From Carboxylicivirga agarovorans (GTDB taxonomy: Bacteria; Bacteroidota; Bacteroidia; Bacteroidales; Marinilabiliaceae), in the NCBI RefSeq assembly GCF_050589845.1, contig NZ_JBNGPA010000005.1, positions 222,442 to 286,441 of the forward strand: 64,000 nt of DNA, in the 5' to 3' direction. The notes under the pieces are model-generated. The model ran no database searches and was not told the origin of the DNA. It saw only the letters and a list, made by a program, of their open reading frames with translations. The position numbers and the translations under genes were made by a program. Of the stretch, positions 1 to 8,298 are shown piece after piece. Position 1 is the stretch's first letter; each line of letters begins with the position of its first letter.

Positions 1-424
1 TTCGTTTTTCAGGGACGCGAGGCTCGATATAACCTTCAGTAAAGGCACGCTCCACTACAGAACATTCGTTTTCGCGAATAGTCACCGCCTCTTCATGAAT
101 AGCTAACACACACGATTTTTCGCAAGGGTTTGGACAAATACGTCCTGTAAATTCAGGAAAACTATTGGTTGAATGCAATATTTCACTAGCCAGCTTCCAC
201 TCACCTTTATAAACTGCATCCTGCCATTCAGGAATTTTACTGCCAACAGGACAAGCCCAGTGACAAAAAGGAATTCCACAATCCATACATCGCGATGCCT
301 GTAAGGTGCGATCAGCAACATTCAGTGTTTGCTCTACCTCACCGTAATCATCGACACGCTCATTGACGGGTCTGTAACCACCATCTTTACGAGCATATTT
401 TATAAAACCTTTTGGATCTGCCAT
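1..424 (-). CDS. gltD: Glutamate synthase (NADPH) small subunit, N-terminal part
   Basis: The reading frame starts with ATG at 424 and runs leftward off the window, so only about 141 N-terminal residues are present. They contain the cysteine-rich ferredoxin-like region of GltD: a CMDCGIPFC motif followed by HWACPVGSKIPEW and then CPNPCEKSCV. These cysteines hold the [4Fe-4S] clusters that pass electrons from the FAD/NADPH part of GltD to the large subunit. Known role: GltB and GltD together convert glutamine plus 2-oxoglutarate to two glutamates. The gene lies 154 bases downstream of gltB on the same strand, so the pair is probably one transcript, in the order gltB-gltD. The family identity is very secure; the C-terminal FAD/NADPH domains cannot be checked here. 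Confidence 0.96.
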   Translation of the reverse strand, partial: MADPKGFIKYARKDGGYRPVNERVDDYGEVEQTLNVADRTLQASRCMDCGIPFCHWACPVGSKIPEWQDAVYKGEWKLASEILHSTNSFPEFTGRICPNPCEKSCVLAIHEEAVTIRENECSVVERAFTEGYIEPRVPEKR

Positions 425-437
425 AATCTCAAGTTTT

Positions 438-500
438 AAAGAAATCGGGGCGGCTCCATTGAGCCTTTTCACTCATTCTCCTATGTCCCCGATTTTCTTT
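438..500 (-). promoter_or_regulatory. Structured gltB-gltD intergenic element
   Basis: Two nested inverted repeats fill the gap before gltD. An outer stem pairs AAAGAAATCGGGG (438-450) with CCCCGATTTTCTTT (487-500), with one bulged base. An inner hairpin pairs GGCTC (452-456) with GAGCC (461-465). Read on the minus strand, the second outer arm ends 13 bases before the gltD ATG. It could influence gltD translation or RNA processing between the two subunits. The pairing is directly visible; the function is inference. Confidence 0.45.
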
Positions 501-565
501 TATATTATTGTTATCAGCAATACCGATAACTTAATTCTTAAATCAATCTGTATCTCTTGCCGCAT

Positions 566-581
566 TAGTGAAGCTTCACTA
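566..581. repeat. Perfect 16-bp palindrome at the gltB stop codon
   Basis: TAGTGAAGCTTCACTA is a perfect palindrome that covers the gltB stop codon. No T-run follows on either strand, so it is not a standard terminator. It may stabilise the 3' end of gltB in the mRNA. Confidence 0.4.
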
Positions 582-3500
582 TTCTCTTATATAAGGAGCA
601 TCTTCCGTTTCACGTAGCTTTCGTTCCAATTCCTTGATCTTCTGTTCTTGCAATACCTTTTTATATTCAAACGGAATAACCTTTACAAACTTCGGCAAGT
701 ACGTTGTCCAGTTGACCAATACCTCCTGGGCTTTGGTACTGTTGGTATGCAACAAGTGCTTGTTAAGCATAAACTGAAGCTCTTGTACATCTGCAGCGTC
801 TTCAACAGGAGTTAAATCAACCAGGCCTTTGTTACAGTAATAATCCAGGTTACCGTCTTCATCCAGCACATAAGCAATACCACCACTCATACCGGCTGCA
901 AAATTTCTACCTGTAGGACCGATTACAACAACGCGACCTCCGGTCATGTATTCACAACAGTGATCACCAACACCTTCAACAACCGCATAAGCACCAGAGT
1001 TACGAACAGCAAAACGCTCACCGGCTACTCCCCTCACATACAAGTTACCACTTGTGGCACCATACAGAACCGTATTACCAATAATGATATTATCCTCAGG
1101 CTTAAAAGTGGTACCCTGCGGCGGCACAACGATCACCTTACCACCGGATAATCCTTTTCCTAAGTAATCATTGGCATCTCCTTCAAGACGGAAGCTGACA
1201 CCTTTAGCCAGGAATGCCCCAAAGCTTTGTCCTGCCGAACCATTGAACGTGCAGTTTATGGTGTTTTTAGCAAGTCCTTCTTCGCCATATTTCTTCGATA
1301 CCTCACCCGACAACATCGCACCAACTGTTCGATCGGTATTGATAATATCGCTGGCCATCCACACTTTTTGCTTGTTAATAAGTGCCGATTGCGACTGCTT
1401 TATCAAGCGACGGTCAAGCACCTCATCAAGCTTATGATCCTGCTCGCTTGTATTTCTTATCGGATATTGTTTTCCTTCCTCAGGGAAATACAATAAACGA
1501 CTTAGGTCAACACCCTGCGACTTCCAGTTACCAACTTCAGCGTTTTGCTCCATCAAATCAGTGCGACCAATGACCTCATCAAGAGATTTAAATCCAAGCT
1601 GAGCCAAATGTTCACGCACCTCTTCCGCAATAAAACTAAAGAAGTTCACAACGTATTTATACTTGCCGATAAATCGTTTTCTTAACGCCTCATCCTGAGT
1701 GGCAATACCGGCCGGACATGTATTCAGGTGACACTTACGCATCATCACACAACCTAAAGTCACCAATGCAGAAGTTGCAAAACCATATTCTTCAGCTCCC
1801 AGCAATGCCATTTTAATGACATCAAGACCTGTTTTTAACTGACCATCCGTCTGTATTTTCACACGTCCGCGCAGGTTATTCATCACCAATGTCTGCTGTG
1901 TTTCGGACAAGCCAATCTCCACCGGAAGACCGGCATGTTTTATTGAACTTGTGGGGCTGGCACCTGTTCCGCCTTCTGTTCCGCTGATCACAATCAGATC
2001 GGCATGAGCCTTGGCTACACCGGCCGCAACAGTACCCACTCCATTTTCTGACACCAGCTTCACACTTACGCGGGCAGAAGGATTGGTACTCTTTAAGTCG
2101 TAAATCAACTGCGCCAAATCCTCAATTGAATAGATATCGTGGTGAGGTGGAGGTGAAATCAAGGTAATACCCGGCGTCGAATTACGCAGGCTGGCAATAA
2201 TTTTATCAACCTTAAAACCTGGCAGCTGCCCCCCTTCACCCGGCTTGGCTCCCTGAGCAATTTTAATCTGCAGCTCATCAGCGTTGGTCAGGTAATTATT
2301 CGTTACACCAAATCGACCGCTGGCGATCTGTTTGATTGAACTGCGTGCAGGACTCTGAAAGCGCTGAGCATCCTCGCCCCCTTCACCGGTATTACTGCGA
2401 CCGCCAATTTCATTCATGGCCAATGCCATGGCTTCATGGGCCTCTTTTGATATGGAACCATAGGACATGGCTCCTGTAACAAAACGCTTCATGATTTCAG
2501 AAGCAGGCTCTACCTCACTGATATCAATTGACTGCCTTTCTTTCAGTTTCATCAGTCCACGGATAAACAATGGTGTTTTGTTATCCTGATCGACCTGACG
2601 ACTATATTCTTTATACTTATTATAATCACCTTCAGATGTCGCCCATTGTAATAAACCAATGGTTTCAGGGTTCCATCCGTGCTTTTCTCCATACTTGCGG
2701 TAGGCATAGCTACCTTTTGTATCAAAAGGATTGGTTTGGAAAGCAGGTTTAAATGCCTTTTGATGATCCAAAATACTTTCTTTGGCAATCTCTTCCAGGC
2801 CAACGCCTCCAATCTTCGTTGGCGTTCCTATAAAGTACTTTTTAATGACCTTTTCAGACACACCGATGGCTTCAAATATTTGCGCACCATGGTATGAACG
2901 AAGCGTACTGATACCCATTTTAGAAAGTACTTTCAACAAGCCTTTATCAACAGCTTTGATATAATTTTCACGTGCAGTGGCGTAATCCATTTCTATTTTG
3001 CCTTCTTTCACCATCTCATTGATGGTTGCAAAACATACATATGGGTTAATTACACTGGCTCCAAAACCAAGCAATAAGGCAAAATGCATTACTTCACGAG
3101 CTTCACCGGTTTCCACGACCAAACCAACCTGCATGCGCTTTTTGGTTTTGATCAAATGGTGATGCGTAGCTGCAACAGCCAGTAAAGAAGGTACAGGAGC
3201 ATGCTTCTCATCAATGTCACGGTCACTCAGGATGATGTAATTCATACCATCATCAACAGCCTTTTCAGCAGCCTTGCAGATATCCTCAAGTGCTTTTTCA
3301 AGTCCGTCACCACCTTTATCAACCGGGAAAGTCATTGGTATTTTTGCATGGGTAAACTCCTCACGCATATAATCCTTTATCTTACCAAGGTCAGTATTGG
3401 TCATCAAGGGGCTCTCAAACTTAATTGAGCGGCACTGCGACGGCTCTTCACGAAGCAGGTTTTTTGACACCGAACCAATATAATTAGTCAGGGCCATTAC

Positions 3501-5096
3501 CAGGCCTTCACGAATAGGATCGATAGGCGGGTTAGTAACCTGCGCAAACAGCTGACGGAAATATGAGAAGAAGCGCTGTGGCTTGTCTGACAAAACGGCG
3601 ATAGGCGTATCATTACCCATTGAACCGATCGGTTCACCCGCGGTTTTAGCCATTGGCGCAATGATTTGCTCAAAATCCTCACGATTATAGCCAAATGCTT
3701 TTAAGTATGAATCGTATTTTTCACCTAAACCAGAAGGCACACGCTGTTGCACGTCAATCTCACGCATACGAATTCTGTTCTCTTTCAACCAATTGCCATA
3801 TGGGTGACGTTTTGACAATTGAGACTTTATCTCTTCATCAGGGATAATAACGCCCAGTTGAGTATCTACAAGTAGTAACTTCCCTGGTTTCAATCGTCCT
3901 TTTTCTTTTATATCCTCAGCTGCAAAAGTCTGAACACCAACTTCAGATCCCATTACGATCATGTCATCTTTAGTAATGACATAACGCGAGGGGCGTAAAC
4001 CATTCCTGTCTAAAGTACCTCCAACGTAGCGTCCATCTGAAAATACAATGGACGCAGGTCCATCCCATGGCTCCATGATAGTTGAATGGTATTCATAATA
4101 GGCTTTTAAACTGTCAGGAATCGGATTTTTACTATTCCACGATTCAGGCACCAGCATACTTAGGGCATGCGGCAATGATCGACCGGTTAAGAACAGAAAC
4201 TCCAACACATTGTCGAGCGAGGCCGAATCACTCATATCAGGTGTAATAACCGGGAATAGTTTTTTAAGGTCGTCACCAAACAGATCAGACTCCAGCAAAC
4301 TTTCACGCGCCTGCATCCAAAGGCGATTACCTTTAATGGTATTGATCTCACCATTGTGAGCCATGATGCGGAATGGCTGCGCCAAATCCCAGGTAGGAAA
4401 TGTATTAGTACTGAAGCGTGAGTGAACCAAAGAAATTGCACTTTTAACTCTTCGATCTTTCAGATCTAAAAAGTAAAGGCCAAGTTGCTCCGGCGTTAAC
4501 ATACCTTTATATATAAATATCTTCGAAGATAAACTAGGAAGATAAAAAGCCTCTTTCTCTTTTAGTTCTGATTTTCTTATGGCATTTTCAGCCTGCTTAC
4601 GAGCCAGGTATAAACGACGCTCAAGGGCATCCTGCTCATAATTACCTTTTACAAACACCTGGTATATCGTTGGCTCGGTACCTTTGGCGATTTCGCCAAT
4701 CACATCACTGTCGACAGGCACGTCGCGGTAACCTATTAACTCAAGACCTTCGGCAATAAAGTACTTATCAAGTACCTCCTGACAAAAAGCTGCCTCCTTT
4801 TCATCCTGTGGTAAAAAAACCAATCCTGTTCCATAACGTCCGGCAGTTGGCAAATTAAATCCAAATGTAGAGAAATACTCATGAGGCACTTGCATTAATA
4901 TACCTGCGCCATCACCAGACTTATTATCTGAACTCTCGGCTCCTCGGTGTGTCATATTTGTAAGCACCTCCAAGCCTCTCACCACTATTTCATTGGATTG
5001 TGTACCTTTTATATTGGCAACAAATCCAATCCCACAATTATCTCGTTCATTTGCAGGGTCATACAACCCCTGAGGATTTGGAAATCGTTTTGTCAT
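579..5096 (-). CDS. gltB: Glutamate synthase large subunit
   Basis: About 1505 residues from ATG 5096. GltB carries out the glutaminase and synthase half-reactions of GOGAT. The class II amidotransferase domain begins near residue 21, where Cys21 in NERDNCGIGFVA is the expected N-terminal nucleophile after propeptide removal. The central and FMN-binding synthase domains follow, with the 3Fe-4S cysteine pattern in CVMMRKCHLNTCPAGIA, and then the C-terminal beta-helix (GXXGG repeats, for example CCEYMTGGRVVVIG). The frame is open up to a TTG at 5186, but that would give a 50-residue propeptide. The ATG at 5096 gives a 20-residue propeptide and the usual family length, so I prefer it. A promoter lies near 5230. 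The product should work with GltD downstream and with the ammonium uptake operon that diverges from it. Confidence 0.97.
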   Translation of the reverse strand: MTKRFPNPQGLYDPANERDNCGIGFVANIKGTQSNEIVVRGLEVLTNMTHRGAESSDNKSGDGAGILMQVPHEYFSTFGFNLPTAGRYGTGLVFLPQDEKEAAFCQEVLDKYFIAEGLELIGYRDVPVDSDVIGEIAKGTEPTIYQVFVKGNYEQDALERRLYLARKQAENAIRKSELKEKEAFYLPSLSSKIFIYKGMLTPEQLGLYFLDLKDRRVKSAISLVHSRFSTNTFPTWDLAQPFRIMAHNGEINTIKGNRLWMQARESLLESDLFGDDLKKLFPVITPDMSDSASLDNVLEFLFLTGRSLPHALSMLVPESWNSKNPIPDSLKAYYEYHSTIMEPWDGPASIVFSDGRYVGGTLDRNGLRPSRYVITKDDMIVMGSEVGVQTFAAEDIKEKGRLKPGKLLLVDTQLGVIIPDEEIKSQLSKRHPYGNWLKENRIRMREIDVQQRVPSGLGEKYDSYLKAFGYNREDFEQIIAPMAKTAGEPIGSMGNDTPIAVLSDKPQRFFSYFRQLFAQVTNPPIDPIREGLVMALTNYIGSVSKNLLREEPSQCRSIKFESPLMTNTDLGKIKDYMREEFTHAKIPMTFPVDKGGDGLEKALEDICKAAEKAVDDGMNYIILSDRDIDEKHAPVPSLLAVAATHHHLIKTKKRMQVGLVVETGEAREVMHFALLLGFGASVINPYVCFATINEMVKEGKIEMDYATARENYIKAVDKGLLKVLSKMGISTLRSYHGAQIFEAIGVSEKVIKKYFIGTPTKIGGVGLEEIAKESILDHQKAFKPAFQTNPFDTKGSYAYRKYGEKHGWNPETIGLLQWATSEGDYNKYKEYSRQVDQDNKTPLFIRGLMKLKERQSIDISEVEPASEIMKRFVTGAMSYGSISKEAHEAMALAMNEIGGRSNTGEGGEDAQRFQSPARSSIKQIASGRFGVTNNYLTNADELQIKIAQGAKPGEGGQLPGFKVDKIIASLRNSTPGITLISPPPHHDIYSIEDLAQLIYDLKSTNPSARVSVKLVSENGVGTVAAGVAKAHADLIVISGTEGGTGASPTSSIKHAGLPVEIGLSETQQTLVMNNLRGRVKIQTDGQLKTGLDVIKMALLGAEEYGFATSALVTLGCVMMRKCHLNTCPAGIATQDEALRKRFIGKYKYVVNFFSFIAEEVREHLAQLGFKSLDEVIGRTDLMEQNAEVGNWKSQGVDLSRLLYFPEEGKQYPIRNTSEQDHKLDEVLDRRLIKQSQSALINKQKVWMASDIINTDRTVGAMLSGEVSKKYGEEGLAKNTINCTFNGSAGQSFGAFLAKGVSFRLEGDANDYLGKGLSGGKVIVVPPQGTTFKPEDNIIIGNTVLYGATSGNLYVRGVAGERFAVRNSGAYAVVEGVGDHCCEYMTGGRVVVIGPTGRNFAAGMSGGIAYVLDEDGNLDYYCNKGLVDLTPVEDAADVQELQFMLNKHLLHTNSTKAQEVLVNWTTYLPKFVKVIPFEYKKVLQEQKIKELERKLRETEDAPYIRE

Positions 5097-5226
5097 ACTG
5101 TTTGTTTTAAGAGAAAAATCTACTGTTACCCCTCGTAAGGTTCTCGTTCTCGTTGTCGGATCGGATGGACTATAGTTATCTTTCAATTAGAAAGCTTTTC
5201 ATGTACTTTATATTATAATCCGAAAG

Positions 5227-5258
5227 CAAAAATAGAATTTTCATTGATATCTACCAAT
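5227..5258 (-). promoter_or_regulatory. Bacteroidetes-type promoter of gltB
   Basis: On the minus strand the -7 box TATTTTTG (5227-5234) fits TAnnTTTG exactly. An ATTG (5255-5258) lies 20 bases upstream at the -33 position. Transcription would begin near 5220, giving a leader of about 120 bases before the ATG at 5096. Confidence 0.55.
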
Positions 5259-5496
5259 TAATCATGAGAAAAGCTTGTCTTTTTTATGACATTTGACATG
5301 TTTTAGCATTGTTAAATTTTAAACAATCATAGTATTTAATTCACACTTTATTGATTATTTGACATTTAACATTCCTCAAGCGCCTAAAATCTTCTTTTAG
5401 TAAAAAGACCATCATTATAGAATACAATAAATAACAAGAAGATGCTTAAACAAAAAAGGGGCTTAAACTTTCAATTTGCTATTTTTTCAACAACAC

Positions 5497-5565
5497 CCCC
5501 TTTCAAATAAGGGGTATTTAGTTATTTTTTCTATTATTTTAATTTTTACCCCTATTTTTTAGGGG
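5497..5565. promoter_or_regulatory. Two CCCCT/AGGGG dyads upstream of the porin-glnK-amtB operon
   Basis: Two similar dyads occur: CCCCT-N8-AGGGG at 5497-5514 and CCCCT-N7-AGGGG at 5549-5565. Their centres are about 51 bases apart, close to five helical turns. Relative to the predicted start near 5598 they sit around -41 and -92, a typical arrangement for an activator. The promoter lacks a good -33 box where the proximal dyad lies. Binding by a nitrogen-status regulator is inference. The remainder of the 5187-5707 gap is AT-rich and shows no gene. Confidence 0.45.
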
Positions 5566-5583
5566 GTGAATTAAATATTTTTA

Positions 5584-5591
5584 TATGTTTG
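5584..5591 (+). promoter_or_regulatory. -7 promoter box of the porin-glnK-amtB operon
   Basis: TATGTTTG matches the Bacteroidetes TAnnTTTG consensus exactly. There is no TTTG at the -33 position, where a GGGG-rich dyad arm is found instead. The leader to the porin ATG would be about 110 bases. Confidence 0.5.
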
Positions 5592-5707
5592 TATCGTCAA
5601 CCTATAAAAAACAGAGGGTACCAACAGAGAAAAAGCATTTTTTTAGGCCGACACCCCCCCAATCAACGAGGTAGTAAAAGCAAATATTAACTATTAACCG
5701 TTATTCG

Positions 5708-6400
5708 ATGAAAAAGATTTTTTTGATTTTGGGACTAGGCCTTGTATTAACCACACTAAAGGCTCAGGAAGACAACAAAGGAGGATTTAGCGTTTCAGCA
5801 GATTTGGTGTCTCGTTATGTTTTCAGGGGTGTAGACTATGGAAACTCACCAGCATTTCAACCAACCATTGAATACTCAAAAGGTGGATTTTCAATTGGAG
5901 CATGGGGTAGCTATGCCTTTGCAAGTTCATCAGCAGGAGCAGATGCCTTCCAGGAAGCTGATTTATATGCTTCATATGGATTTGACTTTGGCTTAAGCGT
6001 TGGTATAACCGACTATTATTACCCGGGAAGCAGCTGGTTTGAACTTGAAGATGAGATTTCAAGTCATGCCATTGAATTAAACCTGGGATATGACATTGGA
6101 AATTTTAGCCTGGCCGGAAATGTTGCATTAAATGATTCAAGGGCCGGAGCAGGTGAAGAAAATGGAGTTCTTTATTTCGAGGCAGGATATGTCTTTAAAG
6201 ATTTCAATGTTTTTGTTGGAGGTGGCGATGGCTGGCACGTTGTCAGCGGCGAGAAAGGAGATTTCCAAATCGTAAACATCGGCATAGGCACAGAAAAAGA
6301 GATAAAAATCACAGAAACATTCTCAATACCAATGTTCGGTATGGTGTTCGTCAACCCCAATAGTGAGCTATACGACATTGTAGTGGGTATATCATTTTAA
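5708..6400 (+). CDS. TorF-family putative outer-membrane porin
   Basis: 230 residues with a signal peptide (residues 1-19, ending LKAQ). The mature protein is made of alternating amphipathic beta strands and ends in phenylalanine (VVGISF), the usual signal for insertion by the BAM complex. The start of the mature region, with SRYVFRGVDYGNSPAFQPTIEY, is characteristic of the TorF/TIGR02001 family of predicted porins, which are often found beside ammonium transporter and PII genes. It is the first gene of a plus-strand group with glnK (198 bases downstream) and amtB, suggesting a channel that lets ammonium or small nitrogen compounds cross the outer membrane. The family assignment is good; the substrate is inferred only from context. 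Confidence 0.8.
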   Translation: MKKIFLILGLGLVLTTLKAQEDNKGGFSVSADLVSRYVFRGVDYGNSPAFQPTIEYSKGGFSIGAWGSYAFASSSAGADAFQEADLYASYGFDFGLSVGITDYYYPGSSWFELEDEISSHAIELNLGYDIGNFSLAGNVALNDSRAGAGEENGVLYFEAGYVFKDFNVFVGGGDGWHVVSGEKGDFQIVNIGIGTEKEIKITETFSIPMFGMVFVNPNSELYDIVVGISF

Positions 6401-6427
6401 CAAACAACTCAAACCAATCTATGATAG

Positions 6428-6502
6428 AAAATAAGAGCAGTCACACTTTTCAATTATTGTCCTACTGATTTAAACCTTTATCGCCAAAGCTGCTCTTATT
6501 TT
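6428..6502 (+). terminator. Long-loop stem between porin and glnK
   Basis: A 13-bp perfect stem pairs AAAATAAGAGCAG (6428-6440) with CTGCTCTTATTTT (6490-6502), followed by TCTTTT. The loop is 49 bases, unusually long for a simple terminator. It may cause partial termination or mRNA processing, so that the porin is made at a different level from GlnK and AmtB. Confidence 0.5.
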
Positions 6503-6598
6503 TCTTTTAGAATTGAAATACAAGACCATCAGAACAACCTGTACAATTCGGTTGCTCATGGTTTTTAAAGAAAATATTAACGACTAACAACAAACAAA

Positions 6599-6943
6599 AT
6601 GAAGAAAATTGAAGCAATTATTCGATTATCTCGATTTGAAGCTGTAAAAAAAGCACTGGAAGAGCAAGACATCACATTTTTCTCCTACTGGGATGTTAGA
6701 GGAACAGGTGTTGCACGTGAGGGCCATTTATACAGAGGTACGCTTTACGACACAAGTATCATTGAAAGGCGAATTCTATCCATCATTGTTCGCGACGAGA
6801 ATATGGACAAGACAGTTGAGGCCATAATTAATGCGGCCAAAACCGGCGAGATAGGCGACGGAAGGATCTTTGTTTCTGATGTAGCAGATACATTCCGCAT
6901 ACGCACCGGTGAATCAGGGCCAGAAACCCTCTATGAGAAATAA
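6599..6943 (+). CDS. glnK: PII-family nitrogen regulatory protein
   Basis: 114 residues, the standard PII length. The T-loop contains LYRGTLYD with Tyr50 aligned to the uridylylated Tyr51 of E. coli GlnB. The C-terminal signature TGEIGDGRIFVSDV and the RIRTGE segment are intact. PII proteins sense ATP/ADP and 2-oxoglutarate and close the ammonium channel AmtB by inserting the T-loop. The gene lies 36 bases before amtB, which supports that partnership. The segment just before the T-loop (GTGVAREGH) lacks the Gln at position 39 that contacts Mg and 2-oxoglutarate in GlnB/GlnK, and the loop is one residue shorter, so ligand sensing may differ. No GlnD or other modifying enzyme is in the window. 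Confidence 0.95.
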   Translation: MKKIEAIIRLSRFEAVKKALEEQDITFFSYWDVRGTGVAREGHLYRGTLYDTSIIERRILSIIVRDENMDKTVEAIINAAKTGEIGDGRIFVSDVADTFRIRTGESGPETLYEK

Positions 6944-6979
6944 TTGAACTAAAACAAAACCTTACAAAAATTTAGAATT

Positions 6980-8170
6980 ATGGACGCAAATAGTGCATTA
7001 GATATATTATGGGTCTTACTGGCCGGGATTTTGGTCTTCTTTATGCAAGCTGGTTTTGCTATGGTCGAAGCTGGTTTTACCAGGGCTAAAAATGTTGGAA
7101 ACATTATCATGAAGAACTTTATGGACTTCTCCGTTGGTTCATTAATGTTCTGGATTATCGGATATAGTATCATGTATGGAGGTGACGGAGCTTTCTTTGG
7201 TGCCTTTGACTTCTTTTACAACGATGGTACGGATCTGCACAATTTATTTTTCCAGACTGTATTCGCAGCAACAGCTGCAACAATTGTTTCGGGAGCCATG
7301 GCTGAACGTACAAAATTCAGCACTTACCTGTTATTCTCACTAATCATTACTGTAGTAATTTATCCGATCTCAGGTCACTGGGTTTGGGGCGGAGGCTGGC
7401 TAAGCGGACTGGGCTTCCATGACTTTGCGGGCTCAACAGTTGTTCACTCTGTTGGAGGCTGGGTTGCCCTGGCAGGTGCATGGACAATTGGTCCACGAAT
7501 TGGCAAATACAATGGAAAGGCCAATGCCATCCCTGGCCACAACATGGTCTTAGGAGCATTGGGAGTATTCATTCTTTGGTTAGGCTGGTTCGGCTTTAAC
7601 CCAGGTTCACAGCTGGCCATTAGCGGCGATAATGCCTATGCGGTAGCACTTATTGTTATTACCACTAACCTGGCTGCAGCAGCAGGAGCAGTAGTGACAA
7701 TGTTCGTTACCTGGTTCAGATATGGAAAGCCTGATCTGTCGATGACATTGAACGGCGCACTCGCAGGTTTGGTTGGTATTACAGCAGGATGCGATATCGT
7801 ATCTCCAGCCGGAGCTATTGCCATCGGTGCAATTGCAGGACTGGTTGTCGTTTTCTCAATTGAATTTATAGATCAGAAACTTAAAGTAGATGATCCTGTT
7901 GGTGCCATTTCCGTGCATGGTGTTTGTGGCGCTGTTGGTACATTATTGGTTGGACTCTTTGCCACAGATGGTGGTCTGTTTTATGGTGGTGGAATCTCAC
8001 TACTTGGAGTTCAGGCATTAGGTGTCGTATCGATTGGTGCGTGGGCCTTCGTTCTTGGATTAATCCTGTTCAAAGTATTGAAAGCCACAATGGGACTACG
8101 CGTTTCCGAACAGGAAGAGCGTGAAGGACTTGACATTCACGAGCACGGACAAAGTTCTTACAACTATTAG
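6980..8170 (+). CDS. amtB: Ammonium transporter
   Basis: 396 residues of mostly hydrophobic sequence, compatible with the 11 membrane helices of Amt proteins. It has no cleaved signal peptide, unlike E. coli AmtB. The twin histidines that line the conduction pore are His156 (VVHSVGGW) and His313 (SVHGVCGA). The Amt signature around the NPGSQLAISG and GWFGFN segment is present. It imports ammonium across the inner membrane at low external concentration, and should be gated by the GlnK encoded immediately upstream. The C-terminal tail (residues 370-396) is the cytoplasmic segment that contacts PII. A strong terminator follows. Confidence 0.97.
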   Translation: MDANSALDILWVLLAGILVFFMQAGFAMVEAGFTRAKNVGNIIMKNFMDFSVGSLMFWIIGYSIMYGGDGAFFGAFDFFYNDGTDLHNLFFQTVFAATAATIVSGAMAERTKFSTYLLFSLIITVVIYPISGHWVWGGGWLSGLGFHDFAGSTVVHSVGGWVALAGAWTIGPRIGKYNGKANAIPGHNMVLGALGVFILWLGWFGFNPGSQLAISGDNAYAVALIVITTNLAAAAGAVVTMFVTWFRYGKPDLSMTLNGALAGLVGITAGCDIVSPAGAIAIGAIAGLVVVFSIEFIDQKLKVDDPVGAISVHGVCGAVGTLLVGLFATDGGLFYGGGISLLGVQALGVVSIGAWAFVLGLILFKVLKATMGLRVSEQEEREGLDIHEHGQSSYNY

Positions 8171-8178
8171 AAAAAATA

Positions 8179-8215
8179 ATAGCATTGGATGACGAACCAT
8201 TCCATCCAATGCTAT
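8179..8215. terminator. 13-bp hairpin after amtB
   Basis: ATAGCATTGGATG (8179-8191) pairs perfectly with CATCCAATGCTAT (8203-8215). No T-run follows on the plus strand, but TATTTTTT follows on the minus strand. It could therefore end minus-strand readthrough from lysC, or stabilise the amtB 3' end. Confidence 0.5.
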
Positions 8216-8261
8216 ACAAAACATTAAAATGTTGCGTTGTTTTATTTTATATTGAAAAGCA

Positions 8262-8298
8262 ATGGCCTGCACGAACGGTGTGCAGGCCATCTTTTTTT
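8262..8298 (+). terminator. Terminator between amtB and lysC
   Basis: The stem ATGGCCTGCAC (8262-8272)/GTGCAGGCCAT (8280-8290) has a 7-base loop and is followed by a run of seven T (8292-8298). It is a clear intrinsic terminator for the amtB transcript, and it abuts the lysC stop codon on the other strand. Confidence 0.85.

Noticed and set aside
5097..5186. Thirty-codon extension of gltB starting with TTG
   Set aside because: It would make an unusually long propeptide, starts with a non-ATG codon, and removes most of the leader after the predicted promoter. ATG 5096 gives the normal family layout.
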